From: Chaunax sp. Z400
Taxonomy: Eukaryota; Chordata; Actinopteri; Lophiiformes; Chaunacidae
Reading direction: 5' to 3'
DNA length: 64,000 bases
NCBI GenBank assembly: GCA_037577475.1
Contig: CM075197.1
Span: 22,617,650 to 22,681,649 of the forward strand
In this document: positions 60,001-64,000 of the stretch, piece after piece
How positions within the stretch are numbered: the first letter of the stretch is position 1
How the letters are laid out: each line of letters begins with the position of its first letter
The notes under the pieces: generated by a model
Told to the model about the DNA's origin: nothing
Databases searched by the model: none
The model's input: only the letters and a program-made list of their open reading frames with translations
Program-made: the position numbers and the translations under genes

Positions 60001-63000
60001 GTGTCAGGTGATGGACTGGGGACACCTGGTGGGCAGGTGGTGGAATAACATGTTGATGATAAAGATGATCGTAAACAGCAAAATGACTGTACACCGTTCA
60101 CACAGTAGAAAGAGGAGGAGAAGAGATGGATAGGAGCAACTGTCGCCATGACAACATCAGTAATTCATTCACAAATATTTTACAATATGTGCTGAAATAT
60201 GAGTCACAGGCTTCCTAATCCGGTTTATGATATTTGTCCTCAGATCAGGTGCAGTTGTCAGAATTATTCATGACTGATTTTTAGTGCGAAAAAAAGAGCA
60301 TCAACAGAGGAGCATTTATAGCATTCATTTTTTAAACACCCACAAATACAAATATCATTCTGACATCAACAGGAACGCCCTGCGTTTTCTCGATAGCAGG
60401 CGGCCCAAGTAAGAAGTCGGATATTTTACGAAAGGAAAAACACATACACATACCTCACTTTACCGACCCACAGTCCAGCCTCGTCATTCAGTGTCTGAGG
60501 TCTGATTTTGTTTTTTTTACCTTTTCCCAGAATCATTCTTTCACTATCAAATGTGGCATTTACAATACGAAGCTAAATTGGTAAAGTTAGATTTGTCAGA
60601 CTGATTTTAGATTGATATGACTTTCTACTTTGTAATATGCATTGGTAAAATTATACCGCATGCAATGGCACTGACATTTTTTGTGCTCACTGAGGTTCAC
60701 ACAGTAACCCCAACCATAACCCTAACTCTAGCCATAACCCATATTTTGTATTATTTTATATGAATGCATCAAACTATCCTTGTTGAAATCCCCTTAACAA
60801 GATAAAAAGATTTAAGATATTAAAAAAAAAATCTCCCCATCGGCCTGATGACCATACAGCACATGGGATTAAAGAAGCCAACAAAGGAGGAAGGAAATCG
60901 GAAAAAGACAAAAGCAAGCCGTGTCTCCACACTGTAAAATATCTGCTGTTGGCCTGTCAGCATGCAGTTAAAGACGCTTTACTCTTCTTTCTCCGATTTG
61001 ATTGCTAGAAGCTGCCACAGCCCCAGGGTTTTGTTTCAGGCTGTGGTTAACCCTCCACCCTCCTCCAGCATGTGGAAGCATCCGCCGAGATTTGGGAGCA
61101 GTTTCTCCATCATTTCATAGATCAAATAAATTACATTAGACTTCACATCACACCTGTGACCAGAAATCTCTTCATCTGTTCTGAACCCTCTGCCAGCTAT
61201 TCTGACTTTAAGCAAACTTTAGGGCTAGAAATCCCTCACTTAGACTCCTCCACCTGTCAATTTCACATTATCCTATAATTTCCAAAAGAGGTATTTTAGA
61301 CTGTTGGCACACAACTATTTGCCATCTACATGCTTTATCCCATTTAGTTAGTTTTTTTCCTTCAAACATGTTTATTAAGTTTTTATGTATACTTGTATAC
61401 ACTCAGCACGCGCTGAGGCACAGATGATCAGATGATGAGTTCTCAGACTTAAGGCCATCTTTTGCACATACATGTTTCCTATAGGGGAATGTTTGAATTC
61501 AGTCTTTCCAAAGTCTTTCAAAATAAATCGTATTGTGGGGTTTCGTCAGGTGGAGCTCATTCCTCCTCTTCATCATCTGGCTGGTTCAAAAACAGTAAAT
61601 GGTCCCCAGACCTTTTCAAACATTCCCTTTTCTTATATATGTCACTTTTTCTAAAGGAGAAGATGTTAACATTTGCCTCATCCAATATGTAAAAGTTGGT
61701 CTGGTAGTTTTTTTTTGTTTTTTTTCCCCAAAGCATTGCTATTGATCTCTTGGCATTCAGGAGACACATATCTAACCTTTTTCATGTAAAAATGTTGAAA
61801 ATTCTATTGCCTCTCAATTAATCTCTCTTATGAATATTATGTTTGAGAAATATCAGTCAGTCATTTTTTTGTCCAGCACAGCAGAGAAACTGCTCTTATT
61901 AAGGTTACAAATTGATGATTTACTTGCTGATTCTTGTTCAATTTTAGTTCTGTGTGCTCAAAATTTTGCCATGTTGGTATTAAGGAGAAAAATAATCGAA
62001 AGAAGAGAAATTCATGGTCGTCACTATTACTTCTTCATCTTCCTACATACACAAGATGACCACTCACAGACTGTGTGATAGAACTCTGCATACTTAGACG
62101 GACTTCCGGGGGATTCAAGGCAGCATTGATTGGAAACTTATGATGTAGAGCTTTGTACAAGATCTCAAAAGTAGAAATGTAAAATTCCAAACAATCAAAC
62201 TGGAGATCCGATTGTCGAATATCCTTCCCCCACTTTTTTTATCCATCGTATTACCACTGCATAAAGTCTTACAATGTCATCAGCCTTTACAATGGAAGAT
62301 TCTGATTAATCCCTTTAGTCATCAAAATGGTCTTCAAAGGTAAAGGTTTTCAAATGTTGGATAATGGGTGGGGGGAAGCAGATGGGGATTATGCAAACCT
62401 CACAGTGATTAATTTTGGCCTCAGACGTATCACCACTGATGGTAGCTCGGAGAGGAGCATATTGATTGATTGCAGCGGGGGACGCGAGGATCTGCACATT
62501 TACTTTTTGATGAATAGGCTGTCAGGGCCACGAACAACCAAATATGACTCCGTAAATGAATGTTTAAGCGATTATGGTATAAGTGTAAATATTACGCATC
62601 CATTAAGGAGGATTACATTCGGTGCCACTTTGAAGAGGAGAGGGAATAAAAGGGACAAGTCCGAAGAATATCCCGGAGCGGAGTAGGTGCATGGAGAAAT
62701 GTGGTTTTAATCTGCATGCATAATGTTTTAGAATCCTAAAGAGGAAAGTCCTTGACATTAATCTGTGTGCAAGTGGGTGTGCGTGCATGCACGCCTTTGT
62801 TCCAGTGCGTATGTTTATGTAGGCTAGTGTGTGTTTTCAAGAGGGCAAAGACTGAAGATGGGTTTTAAGTTGACAGAGCATGCCAGTGCATCCATCTCCT
62901 TAAATTACCACACGATAAAATGCATCCGGGGTGTTGCACTAGAGGTGAGAGTGGGAATAAATGCCTGCTTCAAAGATGATTTGTGCTCAGCGTGGATTAA

Positions 63001-64000
63001 TTCTCCCACCTAAGAAAAATCAATAGCACCATGTGCAATAGGAATACATTTGTCACCTCATGTGGACAAGGAGGTGAAAACAGAAACAGGATTAGACAAT
63101 ACACATCAAACTGACTAAAGCTCATTCAACTAAACTGGTTAGATGCCTCATTCTAGAGAACCGCCACTAATGAAGGATTCTCTCTCTTTGTCTCTCCTTA
63201 TCTTTCTCCATCTCAATGTAAATTAAGATTTTCGCAAGACATCACTTCAGCATTTGATCACTCAAAATATGCAAATATATTCACCATATTCATCATTCGC
63301 TGCTCAAGAAAGGACTTTCCCTCTTAATTTTTGCATTCGCACTCCCTTGGATTCAACCCTCGTATCAGCGATCTAGTTAAATGGGAGACAGACTATTTAG
63401 CTTGATTCATAATTATTGGAGAGCATACGTTAAGTAAATAAACTGGCACATGAATGCATGTAAATACAAGTTGTTGTTGTTGGAGGGCAGTCCGCGCAGA
63501 AGACACACAAATCATCACATAAAGAGATTCTGATTTCAAACACTGTGAGAAAAGTGTTTTTAAAAAAAGAAAAGAAAAAAAAAGCATGTCAGAAGACTAA
63601 AAGGAAAGCTTGTTGTCCTCGTTGTGGACTCATTCTGGCAAAATTCTGCTAATTAACAACTGTGAATACTTAATGCTTTTTCTGTCCTTTTCATGTTTCC
63701 CTGAAAAACATCTCGACTTTTTGCCCTTCGTGGCCACATTTTCTTTCAAAGACATTTTGGGACAATATTTGGATCATGCAAACACGCTGTATTGCAGCGT
63801 TTGCTATACATTTCCATATCCCCAGGCAGAACGTCCTCATCCTCACATTGACCACATGATAAACACCAGGGGCCTCTGTTTGCCTCCGATCTTCCAAAGA
63901 AGAGATGGACGGGAGATCAATAAGCTCCCCCACCCTCCGTCCCATCTGTAGGCACTGGTTTTAACTTCTCCCACCCAACCACTCACTTTGCCCAAATTGT
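56440..64000. other. Gene-poor distal region
   Basis: I recognise no exon here. The region has a TA microsatellite (56995-57039) and scattered AT-rich sequence. Stretches of balanced composition with homeodomain-like ATTA/TAAT words at about 62320-62690, 62860-63010 and 63200-63420 differ in texture from the rest. The 119-codon open frame at 62327-62686 resembles no family I know and has no splice or promoter context. Confidence 0.5.
56995..57039. repeat. (TA)n microsatellite
   Basis: About 22 TA units, upstream of actinoporin-like copy B. Confidence 0.95.

Noticed and set aside
62327..62686. 119-codon open frame as a novel gene
   Set aside because: No homology recognised, no start context or splice partners; listed instead as candidate conserved non-coding sequence.

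Overview
This window is vertebrate nuclear DNA from a ray-finned fish, most likely a percomorph-type teleost. The genes are split by GT-AG introns that are often under 150 bp. The proteins are vertebrate-specific families, and the interspersed repeats (tRNA-derived SINE, CR1/L2/Rex-like LINE pieces, Tc1 remnant, small TA-flanked inverted-repeat elements) are typical of teleosts. There is no sign of bacterial or viral gene organisation.

Layout. Positions 1-2750 are non-coding. A 24-exon gene for contactin-associated protein 1 (cntnap1, Caspr/paranodin) runs on + from 2972 to 18923. A 19-coding-exon gene for the Polycomb methyltransferase Ezh1 runs on - from 33882 down to 24220, tail to tail with cntnap1. 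ramp2 (receptor activity-modifying protein 2) lies on + from 40421 to 43868. The order and orientation cntnap1(+), ezh1(-), ramp2(+) is the same as I know from human 17q21, which supports the orthology calls. Beyond ramp2 come a decayed type I keratin-like pseudogene (about 47640-48120, +) and two complete tandem actinoporin-like genes on - (53021-53678 and 55140-56429). From 56440 to 64000 I find no gene; parts of 62300-63420 look like candidate conserved non-coding sequence.

The genes do not form one pathway. Cntnap1 is an axonal paranodal junction protein, Ezh1 a chromatin H3K27 methyltransferase, Ramp2 a single-pass partner of calcitonin-receptor-like receptors, and the actinoporin-like proteins belong to a membrane-binding beta-sandwich family.

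Points most worth checking are: two consecutive GC-AG introns inside the ezh1 SET domain; two alternative signal-peptide first exons for ramp2; an altered 29-bp micro-exon in ezh1; the unequal loss of aromatic membrane-contact residues between the two actinoporin-like copies; the unprocessed keratin-like pseudogene; a decayed minisatellite of about 42 bp; and two short TA-flanked inverted-repeat elements. All exon boundaries were read by eye from splice signals, reading frame and family resemblance. No alignment or transcript data were available.
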